DNA of 64,000 bases from an endosymbiont of Escarpia spicata (GTDB lineage Bacteria > Pseudomonadota > Gammaproteobacteria > Chromatiales > Chromatiaceae). Shown here in pieces: positions 53,940-63,914 of the stretch. Below the pieces are notes generated by a model. It was not told where the DNA came from, made no database searches, and saw only the letters and a program-made list of their open reading frames with translations. The stretch's first letter is position 1, and every line of letters starts with the position of its first letter. The stretch covers positions 1 to 64,000 of the forward strand of contig QFXE01000008.1 of the NCBI GenBank assembly GCA_003349915.1, in the 5' to 3' direction. A program made the translations under genes and the position numbers.

Positions 53940-54288
53940 GTTTCCTCCCCCAAAAAATTATTTAGTTATTTTGTGATAGCAGTCTTAAGTTTTCCTTAAG
54001 CCGGCAATCTACAACCAACCTTATAAAATCTATGAGATTTAACCTTGGGCAGAACTACTACCATAGTGAGAATAAAACCCTACCCTTGTTTTGTTAAATA
54101 TATTTACTGGAAGGCCAAAATATATGTAATGTGGTGGGAAGGTAAATGAAATAGATGTTTTCCAGGTAATGGAATAAAGGTGAGCTTGGGAACGCGAAAG
54201 GGTTCGATACTGAAAATATAAACAGATTGCCTATCCTTGGCATACATGAGTCTCACGGAGATGAGAAGCGGCTCCAGGACCTCTGTTT
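53940..54288. other. AT-rich intergenic region
   Basis: Upstream of the haem-porin gene and downstream of metH lie 349 bases with no open frame of note. The part at 53960-54170 is clearly AT-rich and is the likely promoter region for the minus-strand cytochrome operon. No clear terminator for metH was found. Confidence 0.45.
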
Positions 54289-57200
54289 TTACGCTCCCGG
54301 CTCATAGGCTAGATTGGGCGCCAGCCACTTTTCCGCTTCTTTCAGATCCATGCCTTTGCGCTCGGCATAGTCTGCTACCTGGTCTTTGTTGAGTTTGCCG
54401 ACGGCAAAGTAGCGGGCCTCCGGGTGGGCAAAATAGAGACCGCTGACTGCGGCGGTGGGCACCATCGCCTTGGATTCTGTGAGCCAGATGCCGGTGTTCT
54501 TCTCCGCATCCAACAGTGTCCAGAGAAGATCCTTCTCGGAGTGGTCCGGACTTGCCGGATAACCCATTGCCGGACGGATGCCGGTGTACTTCTCAGCGAT
54601 ACGCTCTGCGTTGCTGAGTTGCTCATCTGATGAATAACCCCAGAGCTCCCTACGTACCTTTTCGTGCAGCCATTCGGCCAGGGCTTCGGCCAAACGGTCA
54701 GCCAGTGCTTTCAGCATCAGGGATGAGTAGTCGTCGTGATCGGCTTCGAATTCGGCTGCTTTTTCGTCGATGCCGATACCGGCCGTGCAGGCAAAACCGC
54801 CGATGCCATCGAGTTTGCTGCTCTCCTTGGGCGCGACAAAATCTGCCAGTGACTCATTGTACTTGCCGGCGGGCTGTTTTCCCTGTTTACGCAGGTTGTG
54901 CAGCGTAGTGAGCGTTTGCCCACGAGATTCGTCTGAATAGACCTCTATGTCATCGCCCACGGCGTTGGCAGGGAAGATCCCAACAACTGCGTTGGCTTGC
55001 AGCCACTTCTCTTCGATGACCTTTGTCAGCATCGCCTCTGCATCTGCAAACAGCTTGCGTGCCTCTTCTCCTTTGACTGCATCCTCCAGGATCTGAGGAT
55101 AGCGCCCCTTCATCTGCCATGCGTGGAAGAAGAAGGTCCAGTCGATGTAGGGAATCAGTTGGTTCAGGTCGATGTCGCTGAGGGTTGTAATACCGTAATT
55201 GGCGGGAGCGACGGGCTCGAAGGCGGACCAATCGATAGGGGTCGCATTGGCGCGGGCCTGTTCGATGGGGATCAGGTTGCGCGCCTCGTTCTTGTTGGCC
55301 CGGCGCTGGCGAACTGCTTCGTATTCGGCGCGGATTTTGGCCAGATAGTCGTCCCGCTGTTCACTAGACAGCAGGTTGCTGGCGACGCCGACAGCGCGGC
55401 TGGCGTCCGGCACGTAGACCACCGGGTGGTCACAGGCCGGCTCGATCTTGACTGCGGTGTGGGCGACAGAGGTGGTGGCGCCGCCGATCAGCAGGGGTTG
55501 TGTCATGCCGAGTCGTTTCATCTCTTTGGCTACGTGGACCATCTCGTCGAGTGATGGGGTGATCAGGCCCGACAGACCGATGATGTCGACGTTCTGTTCC
55601 CGAGCCTCCTTGAGGATGGTGTCGGCGGGCACCATCACGCCGATGTCGATCACCTCGTAGTTATTGCACTGCAATACTACGCCGACGATGTTCTTGCCGA
55701 TGTCGTGTACGTCGCCCTTCACCGTGGCCATTAGGATCTTGCCCTGGGCCTGGACGCCGCACTCAGCTTTTTCCGCTTCGAGGAAAGGCTCCAGGTAGGC
55801 TACCGATTTCTTCATCACGCGGGCCGATTTCACAACCTGGGGCAGGAACATCTTGCCGGCGCCGAACAGGTCGCCGACCACGTTCATGCCGTCCATCAGC
55901 GGGCCTTCGATCACCTCCAGGGACTTATCGACTGCCTGGCGCGCCTCTTCCGTATCCGCGTCGATATACTCGGTGATGCCCTTTACCAGTGCGTGCTCCA
56001 GCCGCTTTCTGACAGTCCAGGAGCGCCACTCCAGGTCTTCTGCCTTGTTTCCGCCTACTGCGTCGCCCGCGTAGTTGGGCGCGATCTCCACCAGCCGGTC
56101 ACCGGCCTCTGGATCATTGTTGAGAACCACGTCTGCCACCGCGTCGCGCAACTCGGCGGGCAGATCATCATAGACCGCCAGCTGGGCGGCGTTGACTATG
56201 CCCATGTCCATGCCGGCCTGGATGGCATGGTAGAGGAAGACTGCGTGGATCGCCTCGCGTACCGGATTGTTGCCGCGAAAGGAGAAGGAGACGTTGGAGA
56301 CGCCGCCGGAGATCAGCGCATGGGGGCAGGCCGTTTTAATCTCGCTGGTTGCTTCGATGAAGTCGACGCCGTAGTTGTTGTGCTCTTCGATGCCGGTGGC
56401 GACGGCGAAGATATTGGGGTCGAAGATGATATCTTCCGCCGGAAAATCGACCTCTTCGGTCAGAATCTGATAGGCGCGGGTACAGATCTCCACCTTGCGC
56501 GCCTGGGTGTCGGCCTGACCCGTCTCGTCGAAGGCCATCAGGATAATCGCCGCGCCGTAGCGGCGGCAGAGTCTTGCCTGTTGTTTAAACTTTTCCACCC
56601 CCTCTTTCATGGAGATGGAGTTGACGATGGACTTGCCCTGCACACACTTCAGTCCCGCCTCGATGATCTCCCACTTGGAAGAGTCGATCATCACCGGCAC
56701 TTTTGAAATGTCCGGCTCGCTGGCGCAAAGATTGAGAAAACGCTGCATCGCGGCAATGCCGTCGAGCATCGCCTCGTCCATGTTGATGTCCACTACCTGG
56801 GCGCCGTTCTCTACCTGGGCGCGGCAGATGTCCAGCGCCTCTTCATACTCTTCGTTGAGGATCAGGCGCTTGAACTTGGCTGAACCGGTGACGTTTGCCC
56901 TTTCTCCAGCGTTGACGAAAAGCGAGTCGGGGCCGATGTTGAGCGGCTCCAGGCCGGACAGGCGGCACTCGGGTTGGATCTCCGGCCGTTGCCGCGGGGC
57001 CTTGTCGGCCACCGCATCGGCAATTGCGCGGATGTGCAACGGTGAAGTGCCGCAGCAGCCGCCGATGATATTGAGAAAACCGGCGTCGGCCCATTCGCTG
57101 AGATACTCCGCCATGTGGGCCGCGTCGAGGTCGTATTCGCCGAACTCGTTGGGCAGGCCCGCATTGGGGTGGGCGGAGACGAATGTCTCGGAGATGCGTG

Positions 57201-57993
57201 ACATCTCCTCCACATACTGGCGCATCAGTTCGGGGCCGAGGGCGCAGTTGAGGCCGATGGAGATCGGTCTGGCGTGGCGCAGGCTGTTGTAGAAGGCTTC
57301 AGTGGTCTGGCCGGATAGGGTACGGCCAGAGGCGTCGGTGATGGTGCCGGAGATCATGATCGGCAGCCGTATCCTGTCCTCATCGAAGACCTGCTCGCAG
57401 GCGACGATAGCCGCCTTGGCGTTGAGGGTATCGAAGATGGTCTCGATCAGCAGCAGATCCACGCCGCCCTCGATCAGGCCTCGTGCCGCCTCGGCATAGG
57501 CCTCCACCAGTTGGTCGAAGGTGATATTGCGCGCGCCGGGATCGTTGACGTCCGGTGACAGGGAGGCGGTGCGGTTGGTGGGGCCAAGTACCCCGGCGAC
57601 AAAACGGGGTTTGTTGTCGGTGGTATGCTTTTCTGCCGCGGCGCGGGCCAGCCGGGCAGCCGCCACGTTCATCTCGTAGGCCAACGCCTCCATGCCGTAA
57701 TCGGCCATGGAGATCCGGTTGGCGCCGAAAGTATTGGTCTCGAGTATATCTGCCCCCGCCTCCATGTACTCTTCATGGATGCCCTGGATCACCTCTGGTT
57801 GGGTCAGCACCAGCAGGTCGTTGTTTCCCTTCAGGTCGCTCGGCCAGTCGGCAAAACGCTCACCTCTGTAGTCGGCTTCGTCGAGCTTGTGGCGCTGAAT
57901 CATGGTGCCCATGGCACCGTCCAGAATGAGGATGCGCCGGCGTAGAATCGATTCGATTTCCGGGGTACTATTTTGTCTGTGCGGATCGGCCAT
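54289..57993 (-). CDS. metH: Cobalamin-dependent methionine synthase
   Basis: The 1234-residue protein is full length. Domains in order: homocysteine-binding ([15 protein letters not shown]; zinc ligands in GLNCALGP and GGCCGTSP), methyltetrahydrofolate-binding ([18 protein letters not shown]), B12-binding ([20 protein letters not shown] with the cobalt-ligand His) and the reactivation domain with the SAM motif ([20 protein letters not shown]). It makes methionine from homocysteine. No cobalamin riboswitch is visible in the short 5' region. Confidence 0.97.
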   Translation of the reverse strand: MADPHRQNSTPEIESILRRRILILDGAMGTMIQRHKLDEADYRGERFADWPSDLKGNNDLLVLTQPEVIQGIHEEYMEAGADILETNTFGANRISMADYGMEALAYEMNVAAARLARAAAEKHTTDNKPRFVAGVLGPTNRTASLSPDVNDPGARNITFDQLVEAYAEAARGLIEGGVDLLLIETIFDTLNAKAAIVACEQVFDEDRIRLPIMISGTITDASGRTLSGQTTEAFYNSLRHARPISIGLNCALGPELMRQYVEEMSRISETFVSAHPNAGLPNEFGEYDLDAAHMAEYLSEWADAGFLNIIGGCCGTSPLHIRAIADAVADKAPRQRPEIQPECRLSGLEPLNIGPDSLFVNAGERANVTGSAKFKRLILNEEYEEALDICRAQVENGAQVVDINMDEAMLDGIAAMQRFLNLCASEPDISKVPVMIDSSKWEIIEAGLKCVQGKSIVNSISMKEGVEKFKQQARLCRRYGAAIILMAFDETGQADTQARKVEICTRAYQILTEEVDFPAEDIIFDPNIFAVATGIEEHNNYGVDFIEATSEIKTACPHALISGGVSNVSFSFRGNNPVREAIHAVFLYHAIQAGMDMGIVNAAQLAVYDDLPAELRDAVADVVLNNDPEAGDRLVEIAPNYAGDAVGGNKAEDLEWRSWTVRKRLEHALVKGITEYIDADTEEARQAVDKSLEVIEGPLMDGMNVVGDLFGAGKMFLPQVVKSARVMKKSVAYLEPFLEAEKAECGVQAQGKILMATVKGDVHDIGKNIVGVVLQCNNYEVIDIGVMVPADTILKEAREQNVDIIGLSGLITPSLDEMVHVAKEMKRLGMTQPLLIGGATTSVAHTAVKIEPACDHPVVYVPDASRAVGVASNLLSSEQRDDYLAKIRAEYEAVRQRRANKNEARNLIPIEQARANATPIDWSAFEPVAPANYGITTLSDIDLNQLIPYIDWTFFFHAWQMKGRYPQILEDAVKGEEARKLFADAEAMLTKVIEEKWLQANAVVGIFPANAVGDDIEVYSDESRGQTLTTLHNLRKQGKQPAGKYNESLADFVAPKESSKLDGIGGFACTAGIGIDEKAAEFEADHDDYSSLMLKALADRLAEALAEWLHEKVRRELWGYSSDEQLSNAERIAEKYTGIRPAMGYPASPDHSEKDLLWTLLDAEKNTGIWLTESKAMVPTAAVSGLYFAHPEARYFAVGKLNKDQVADYAERKGMDLKEAEKWLAPNLAYEPGA

Positions 57994-58107
57994 TCAGGGA
58001 ACTCAGAATTTGGTACGGAACCGACAATTATAAGGCGTTGCGTTGATGTAGGCGAATTCCATTATTTGTGCATCACGGCGCTTCCTTATCCACACGGAGA
58101 ATGAATT

Positions 58108-59119
58108 GTGGCGAGACAAGCCTTTCTGGTTGATGATTCCAAATCTGCGCGCATCGTGCTCAGTCGTTTGTTGAGCCGGCACGGCTTTGATGAGGTGGCG
58201 ATGGCTGAGTCGGGTGAGCAGGCCCTCGAACTGCTCAAGGATACGGTGCCGGATGCCATATTTGTCGACTATCAGATGGATGGCATGGATGGCTTGGAGA
58301 CGATCGCTGCGATCAAAAAGGATCAGCGGCTGGTCAAGGTGCCGGTCTTCATGTGTACCGCCAACGAGGGGGCCGACTACGCTGCTGCGGCGCAATCCTA
58401 CGGTGCGATGGGGATTCTTACCAAGCCACCGACCTCACAGCGTCTCAAGGAGATAATCGAACTCATCGATGAGAGTGGAGGCGCGGTTGCTCCGGCAGCG
58501 GCGTCCACCGAAGCGGGTGCCAAATCGGCTGCTCCGGCATTTGTCATTACGGCGGAAGAGGTGCGGACGATTGCCAGGGAGGCGGCGAAGCAGGCGGCCG
58601 AGGAGGCCATTGGACCGCTGGCGGAGGCTGCCGTGGAGAAGCGGCTGGCGGAACAGCCGCTGGAGATCGACGTCGACAAGTTGCGTGAAGAGATCGCCAC
58701 ACAGGTCAGCGGGGAGCTTGAAGGTATCGTCAGACAGGTTAACGACTCCATCGTGGCCGAGGTGATAGAGACCCATTTCCGTGAACAGTGGCAGCAGGTC
58801 TCCGGGCAGATAACTCAACAGCTTGAAGCGTTCCGCGGCGAGGTCTTGGGGCAGGTGCCGGAAAAGGATCGAACATATCCGTATGGTTACGGAGGGCTCC
58901 ATGGAGGCGCTGGCAACAGAAACGGCCACCCGGATCTCACAGGAAGTGGCGCACCATACGGCGATCGAAACTGCTGAAGCACTCATTGATCGGCGTTTCA
59001 GTGATGAGGCCGACAGCGCACAGAGCAAGGCCGGCAAACGGGGGCAGCGAACCCTGCTCTATCTGGGGATAACGGTGTTGTTGCTGGCGGTGGCCGCCGG
59101 GTTGGTCTTCTATAATTAA
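58108..59119 (+). pseudogene. Receiver-TM protein gene with one-base frameshift
   Basis: The gene opens with MARQAFLVDDSKSARIVLSR, a receiver domain (Asp54 in IFVDYQMDGMDG, Lys in GILTKPP), then an Ala/Pro linker and long helices (ITAEEVRTIAREAAKQAAEE). At AAAAGG (58862-58867) the reading frame shifts by one base: the old frame gives unnatural residues and stops at 58977, while the next frame gives EHIRMVTEGSMEALATETAT and a final membrane segment LLYLGITVLLLAVAAGLVFY to 59119. Removing one base yields a 336-residue protein. It shares receiver and membrane plan with the gene at 34814 but lacks its periplasmic domain. It may be a pseudogene or an assembly error. Confidence 0.75.
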
Positions 59120-59160
59120 ATCGACCTTCAGCCTCAACAGATCGACCCCGGGAGAACCCT

Positions 59161-59793
59161 ATGTTCGGATTGGGCAGAAAGAGAGAGATGCCGATGCCGT
59201 CGGAGGCCTTGCCCGGCAGAGATACACCTATGCCCGTGTTGTCGGAGCATTTTGTTAACGGCAATTCACTGGCAGGCCCATTTCCGGAGGGGATGGAATT
59301 TGCCATGTTCGGTTTGGGGTGTTTCTGGGGAGCTGAGCGGCGTTTCTGGGAGTTGCCGGGAGTCTACTCCACCGCTGTGGGTTATGCAGCGGGGTTCACG
59401 CCGAATCCGACCTATGACGAGGTCTGCACCGGCAAAACCGGCCACAACGAGGTGGTGCGGGTGGTTTTCGATCCGGCCCTGGTGAGCTACGAGACACTAT
59501 TGAAGCATTTCTGGGAGTCTCACGACCCGACCCAGGGTATGCGCCAGGGTAATGATGCAGGGACGCAGTATCGCTCCGGCATCTATACCTACAGCAAGAC
59601 CCAGTTGGCCGAGGCGGAAAAAACGCGGGCGCTGTTCCAGGCTGCGCTGACCGCCGCCGGGGGTGCGGAGATCACCACCGAGATCCAACCTGCCCCCGAG
59701 TTCTATTTTGCCGAGGATTACCACCAGCAGTACCTGGCCAAGAACCCGCGGGGTTACTGTGGTCTGGGTGGAACCGGCGTCTGCTTCCCGTAG
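59161..59793 (+). CDS. msrA: Peptide methionine sulfoxide reductase A
   Basis: The 210-residue protein has the MsrA core [20 protein letters not shown] with catalytic Cys54, [32 protein letters not shown] and [21 protein letters not shown]-terminal Cys200 and Cys208 ([13 protein letters not shown]) are resolving residues. It reduces methionine-S-sulfoxide in proteins using thioredoxin. There is no signal peptide. The next gene starts 11 bases after the stop and is likely co-transcribed. Confidence 0.95.
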   Translation: MFGLGRKREMPMPSEALPGRDTPMPVLSEHFVNGNSLAGPFPEGMEFAMFGLGCFWGAERRFWELPGVYSTAVGYAAGFTPNPTYDEVCTGKTGHNEVVRVVFDPALVSYETLLKHFWESHDPTQGMRQGNDAGTQYRSGIYTYSKTQLAEAEKTRALFQAALTAAGGAEITTEIQPAPEFYFAEDYHQQYLAKNPRGYCGLGGTGVCFP

Positions 59794-59804
59794 CGCCTGT
59801 TCCC

Positions 59805-60752
59805 ATGTCTGACACCGTCATCTACGCAGGAGGGCAACTGGGGGAGTACAACTTCGGTGCCGATCACCCATTCGGTCCCTCCCGTCACGATGCCTTTTTC
59901 GACGAGTTCAGGCGGCGGGGACTCGAGGCGCGCTGCGATGTGGAAGCGCCGGTCCTGGCTGACCGGGAGGCGATCGCCAGATTTCATACGAGGGATTATA
60001 TCGACCGGGTGGAGCGGGCGTCAGTGGACGGCCAGGGTCTGCTGGATGCGGGCGATACCCCGGCCTTTCCCGGCGTGATGGAGGCTTCTGCCCGGGTCGT
60101 GGGCACGGTGCTCAAGGCGGTGGACGACATCGTTGCCGGTAATTGCGACCGGGCGTTTGTGCCCATTGCCGGTCTGCATCACGCACGCCGTGACAGTGCT
60201 GCCGGTTTCTGTGTCTTCAACGATTGCGGCGTCGCCATCGAGACCCTGCGCCGGGTTCATGGGATAAGGCGCGTGGCCTACGCGGACATAGATGCCCACC
60301 ATGGAGACGGGGTCTTCTATGCGTTCGAGGATGACCCTGATCTCATCTTCGTCGACCTGCATGAAGATGGCCGCTATCTCTATCCCGGTACCGGTTCGGT
60401 GACAGAGACAGGACGCGGTGAGGCGAAGGGGACCAAGCTCAATATCCCGATGCCGCCGAAGGCGGATGACATGGTGTTTTACAAGGCATGGGAGGTTGCC
60501 GAGTCATTCATAGATCGCGCACAGCCCGACTTCATCCTTTTCCAGTGCGGTGCCGACAGTCTGGCGGGCGACCCCATTACCGATCTGCGCTATTCAGGCG
60601 ATGCTCATCGCCATGCCGCATCACGCCTTCGCCGGTTGGCGCAGCGTCACTGTGACGGCAGGCTGCTGGCGTTGGGAGGCGGTGGCTACAATCTGCAAAA
60701 TCTGGCCGTCGCCTGGTGCGCGGTGGTCGAGGCGTTTATCGAGGCTGCATAG
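59805..60752 (+). CDS. Histone deacetylase/AcuC-family hydrolase
   Basis: The 315-residue protein has the arginase-deacetylase fold: GADHPFGPSRHDAFFDEFRR, HHARRDSAAGFCVFNDCGVA, the zinc-site stretch VAYADIDAHHGDGVFYAFED, FQCGADSLAGDP and LALGGGGYNLQNLAVAWC. It should hydrolyse acetyl-lysine, acetylpolyamine or a related amide; the substrate is not clear. It is probably in operon with msrA. The start ATG follows that gene's stop by 11 bases. Confidence 0.88.
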   Translation: MSDTVIYAGGQLGEYNFGADHPFGPSRHDAFFDEFRRRGLEARCDVEAPVLADREAIARFHTRDYIDRVERASVDGQGLLDAGDTPAFPGVMEASARVVGTVLKAVDDIVAGNCDRAFVPIAGLHHARRDSAAGFCVFNDCGVAIETLRRVHGIRRVAYADIDAHHGDGVFYAFEDDPDLIFVDLHEDGRYLYPGTGSVTETGRGEAKGTKLNIPMPPKADDMVFYKAWEVAESFIDRAQPDFILFQCGADSLAGDPITDLRYSGDAHRHAASRLRRLAQRHCDGRLLALGGGGYNLQNLAVAWCAVVEAFIEAA

Positions 60753-60760
60753 GGGATGCA

Positions 60761-60788
60761 CCGGATCCGCTGTGCTTGATCCGGCCTA
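60761..60788. repeat. Short palindrome, GGATCAAGCG family
   Basis: CCGGATCCGCTGTGCTTGAT and CCGGCCTA form a hairpin like the right half of the composite at 21944. It sits between the convergent deacetylase and osmC genes. Confidence 0.75.
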
Positions 60789-60808
60789 AGTTGACTCACA
60801 GCTACTCC

Positions 60809-61270
60809 CTACTCCGCCTGGTGCAGAAGCTGACCCGCCTTGTCCACCACTTGGACGCCTACCGGGATGTCCTCACGAATACTGGCGGTGACGATGCAGA
60901 AATCCTCAAACAGGTCCGTACAGCGTTTCAGTTTTGCGGATTCCGCCAGTTCGTCGTCGATGGTGATTTTGACCTCAATGCCGCCCACCCGCAGGCGTTT
61001 CTTGTCGTTGCGCACCATGGTGCAGGTAGCCTCGGCCTTGATGCTGTGTGCCGGAGCGTCATCTTTTACCAGGCAGAACATCAGGCTGGCGCTGAGGCAG
61101 TTGGCAGTAGCCGCAGCCAGCAGGCGGGATGCGTTGGGGCCGTTGCGCTCGCCCAGTGGTGGAGGTTCATCCAGCAGGATGTCCTCTGCTTTTTTGAGAT
61201 CGAATTTGACCTTGAAGGCGTAACCCTCCTCCTGCTCCAGGTGGATAGTAAAACGGCCGACTTCTGACAT
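60809..61270 (-). CDS. OsmC/Ohr-family protein
   Basis: The 153-residue protein has the OsmC fold with GPNASRLLAAATANCLSASL and LFEDFCIVTASIREDIP, each holding one of the two redox Cys residues. Such proteins reduce organic hydroperoxides or are used in sulfur transfer. It is of the YhfA-like length. It is monocistronic. Confidence 0.85.
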   Translation of the reverse strand: MSEVGRFTIHLEQEEGYAFKVKFDLKKAEDILLDEPPPLGERNGPNASRLLAAATANCLSASLMFCLVKDDAPAHSIKAEATCTMVRNDKKRLRVGGIEVKITIDDELAESAKLKRCTDLFEDFCIVTASIREDIPVGVQVVDKAGQLLHQAE

Positions 61271-61343
61271 AACGATCTCCCAGTTAGATCATTGCAAAGA
61301 TTACACGATACCCAAAGATGGTCGGCAGCATAAGCCGTTTCAA

Positions 61344-61955
61344 TTATTCATCGAGAATCGACTGCCAGGCTTGATGGGCCTCAATTTGAGACATGGCCAG
61401 CAGCAGCAGGGTCTTGCCGGGTTCGGTGCGGAACCAGGTGTTGAGGCCGGAGGGGTGGGGCAGGGGAATCACGTCCGTGGTTAGCCCATTGATTTCGATC
61501 TGATGGGTTTTGCCCACGATATCGACCAGTTTGTTTACCTTCATGAAACGAGCCATGGCCAGTTTGCCGACGGGGATCAGCAGCCGGGGTTTGAGCAGTC
61601 CGATCTCCGCCTCGATCCAGCGGCTGCAGTTCGTTATCTCAATCTTGCTTGGCACCCGGTCACCGCCTTTCGGGTTTTTTCCGGGAAAGCAGCGGCAGAC
61701 TGCAGTCATATAGACCCGGCTGCGAAACTGCGTTTCACCCAATCCAATGCCGTCGAACCATTTGAACAAGGTCTTTCCGGCGGTCCAGGCAAAGGGTTTT
61801 CCTGCGGGGCCTTCCCTGTCGCCCGGCGCCTGGCCGACCAGCATGATGGGAGAGACGACCGGCTGGCAGGTGACCACCGGCCCAGTCATGTCAGGACAGA
61901 GCCGACAGGCTCGCAGGTTCGATTGGTGCTGTTTGATGGCTTGAAGGGTGGTCAT
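61344..61955 (-). CDS. Uracil-DNA glycosylase family protein (4Fe-4S type)
   Basis: The 203-residue protein has the UDG fold: MLVGQAPGDREGPAGKPFAW (motif A region), VYMTAVCRCFPGKNPKGGDR, LLIPVGKLAMARFM and VIPLPHPSGLNTWFR (motif B with His). Cys residues in RACRLCPD, VCRCFPG and TNCSRW are placed to bind a 4Fe-4S cluster. It probably removes uracil from DNA. The QAPGDREG motif points to family 4/5 rather than Ung. Confidence 0.87.
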   Translation of the reverse strand: MTTLQAIKQHQSNLRACRLCPDMTGPVVTCQPVVSPIMLVGQAPGDREGPAGKPFAWTAGKTLFKWFDGIGLGETQFRSRVYMTAVCRCFPGKNPKGGDRVPSKIEITNCSRWIEAEIGLLKPRLLIPVGKLAMARFMKVNKLVDIVGKTHQIEINGLTTDVIPLPHPSGLNTWFRTEPGKTLLLLAMSQIEAHQAWQSILDE

Positions 61956-61997
61956 GAGGCGTTAAACTAACAGAAATTTTACCGTCGTATTGAGAAT

Positions 61998-62152
61998 GTA
62001 GGTCGGGTTAGTCGCACGACAGCACAACAGCTTGAATCTGACACCACACTTTGAGTGCGACGTAACCCGACAAATCAACGTCGGGTTACGTGGCGCGCAA
62101 AGCCAAGTGACAAAAATGATATTCGTAGCAATGCGCATCTAACCCGACCTAC
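61998..62152. repeat. MITE-like element, about 155 bp, GTAGGTCGGGTTAG ends
   Basis: The ends GTAGGTCGGGTTAG and CTAACCCGACCTAC are perfect inverted repeats, and the interior follows the copy at 21265-21418 base by base with scattered differences (TGTGA/GTGAC segments, GCGCATCTAACCC near the right end). No open frame is inside. Confidence 0.85.
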
Positions 62153-62172
62153 GTAACATTGGAGCTGAATTG

Positions 62173-62373
62173 ATGCAGATGATTTTGGGAATGGGGGTGG
62201 GCGCCATGCTGATCGCCCTGTTTATCTGGTTTTTACCTATTGTGCTGATCCTGCGCTCTGACAAAACCTCTGGTATGGAGAAGTTGTTCTGGCTGCTTGC
62301 GGTGCTGTTTGTCTCCTGGTTCGCCTGGATATTCTACGCGCTGTTGGCCCCCTTGGAGAAAAAGGCGTCATGA
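62173..62373 (+). CDS. Small two-TM membrane protein
   Basis: The 66-residue product has two membrane segments (about 7-27 and 38-58, FWLLAVLFVSWFAWIFYALL) joined by a short charged loop (RSDKTSGMEK). The pattern recalls the phospholipase D N-terminal-like or superinfection-immunity-type small proteins, without a firm match. ATG at 62173 follows GGAGC by 7 bases. Its stop overlaps the ATG of the next gene (ATGA), so translation is coupled. Confidence 0.7.
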   Translation: MQMILGMGVGAMLIALFIWFLPIVLILRSDKTSGMEKLFWLLAVLFVSWFAWIFYALLAPLEKKAS

Positions 62374-63365
62374 AAGCGGTTGTGATGAACGAACCCGGTG
62401 CGCCGGAGGTGCTCTCTTTGCAGGATCTGCCGGAACCTGAACGGATAACAGAGACTCAGCTCAAGGTGCGCATCGAGGCGGCGGGGGTGAATCCCATCGA
62501 TACCAAGCTGCGCAGCCGGGGTGTTTTTCTGCCTGCTGGACTACCGGCGGTATTGGGCTGTGATGGCGCTGGTGTGGTGGTGGAGACAGGCGCTGAGGCC
62601 GGTGAGTTCAGGACGGGTGATGCGGTCTGGTTTTGCAGTGGTGGTCTGGGTGGCGTGCAGGGCAACTATGCCGAGTTTGTGCTGGTTGATTCCTCCGCGG
62701 CGCGTAAAAAGCCCGCATCCATCGACTTTGCGACGGCAGCAGCAGGGCCGCTGGTGCTGATAACCGCCTGGGAGGCGCTGTTCGATCGCGCCCGCGTCAC
62801 TGCCGGGCAGACGGTATTGATCCACGCTGGGGCGGGTGGTGTGGGCCACGTGGCGATTCAGCTGGCAAAACAGGCCGGGGCGCGGGTATTGACCACGGTG
62901 AGTACGACCCAGAAAGCGGAGTTCGTTAAATCCATTGGCGCGGATGAGGTCATCCTCTATCCAGAGGTGGATTTCGTCGAGGCGGTAAACGATCTGACCG
63001 GTGGGCGGGGTGCCGACGTGGTGCTGGACACCGTTGGCCCTGCGGTCTTTCGCCGTTCTATTCCGGCAGTGGCTCACTACGGTGATCTGGTGACTCTGCT
63101 CGATCCAGGACAGGATGTGGAGTGGAAAGAGGCCTGCAATCGCAACATGCGGATCGGTTTTACGTTGATGCTGACGCCGATGTTGCGTGATCTGCCCGAG
63201 GCCCGCGCCCATCATGGAGAGATACTGGAGCGTTGTGGTGAGCTTGTGGACGCAGGCCGTCTGCGTATAGAAGTGGCCGGGCGTTTGCCGCTGGCAGAGG
63301 CGGCAGAGGCGCATCGCCAAATTGAAGCCGGGCACCTGCAGGGCAAACTGGTGCTGTTGCCTTAG
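62370..63365 (+). CDS. Zinc-independent quinone oxidoreductase-like MDR protein
   Basis: The 331-residue protein is a medium-chain dehydrogenase: MKAVVMNEPGAPEVLSLQDL, the GroES-like part with GVNPIDTKLRSRGVFLPAGL, VLGCDGAGVV and the Rossmann site VLIHAGAGGVGHVAIQLAKQ. The structural and catalytic zinc ligands of alcohol dehydrogenases are missing, which fits quinone oxidoreductases (NADPH-dependent). It is coupled to the upstream small membrane protein gene. A palindromic repeat follows. Confidence 0.88.
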   Translation: MKAVVMNEPGAPEVLSLQDLPEPERITETQLKVRIEAAGVNPIDTKLRSRGVFLPAGLPAVLGCDGAGVVVETGAEAGEFRTGDAVWFCSGGLGGVQGNYAEFVLVDSSAARKKPASIDFATAAAGPLVLITAWEALFDRARVTAGQTVLIHAGAGGVGHVAIQLAKQAGARVLTTVSTTQKAEFVKSIGADEVILYPEVDFVEAVNDLTGGRGADVVLDTVGPAVFRRSIPAVAHYGDLVTLLDPGQDVEWKEACNRNMRIGFTLMLTPMLRDLPEARAHHGEILERCGELVDAGRLRIEVAGRLPLAEAAEAHRQIEAGHLQGKLVLLP

Positions 63366-63366
63366 T

Positions 63367-63440
63367 GTAGGTTGGGTTAGCGCAGCGTAACCCAAAAACA
63401 TCAAAAACTTGTCGGGTTACGCTACGCTAACCCGACCTAC
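63367..63440. repeat. Palindromic repeat, GTAGGTCGGGTTAG family
   Basis: GTAGGTTGGGTTAGCG and CGCTAACCCGACCTAC bound a 74-base unit made of two hairpins (GGGTTAGCGCAGCGTAACCC and GTCGGGTTACGCTACGCTAA). It starts just after the oxidoreductase stop. Confidence 0.85.
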
Positions 63441-63467
63441 GCAGATCAGGCGCGCTGGTGGAGCTGA

Positions 63468-63914
63468 TCAGTCGGCAGGCCCAACCAGCAGCACCACCCC
63501 CTCAACGCCGATGACTTTTACCTGAGTGCCGGCAGGGCAGTCCGTTCCCCGGATCTTCCAGGTGCTGTCGTCGACATGGATCTTGCCTTCGCCGTTGACG
63601 ATGGGATGGTCCAGGGTGAAAACCCGATCTGTGTACTGTGCCCCCCGGCGGTTGAGATTGGGTTGGTCCGTCTTGATCGGCCGCCGCTGCAGGATGGTGC
63701 GGGCGATGAGGATGTTGATTACGCTGAATGCGGCGAATGCGAGCAGCTGGTATTGCCACTCCATCTCCGGTACGGCTAATAGCAGAAGCCCCACCAGACC
63801 GGCGGCGAAACCCAGCCAGATGAAAAAGACGCCGGGTGAGAAGATCTCCAGAATGATCAGGCCGACGCCCAGGATGAACCAGTGCCAATAGTCCAGTTGC
63901 GGTAGAAATTCCAT
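63468..63914 (-). CDS. NfeD-family membrane protein
   Basis: The 148-residue protein has membrane segments (about 10-30, 30-48, 55-72: HWFILGVGLIILEIFSPGVF, FFIWLGFAAGLVGLLLL) and a C-terminal OB-fold (KIHVDDSTWKIRGTDCPAGT, VKVIGVEGVVLLV). This is the short NfeD form that partners SPFH/stomatin proteins. Its ATG overlaps the stop of the upstream SPFH gene by one base. Confidence 0.9.
   Translation of the reverse strand: MEFLPQLDYWHWFILGVGLIILEIFSPGVFFIWLGFAAGLVGLLLLAVPEMEWQYQLLAFAAFSVINILIARTILQRRPIKTDQPNLNRRGAQYTDRVFTLDHPIVNGEGKIHVDDSTWKIRGTDCPAGTQVKVIGVEGVVLLVGPAD

Noticed and set aside
57994-58107. Cobalamin riboswitch upstream of metH
   Set aside because: The region is only 114 bases and shows no B12-box-like sequence.
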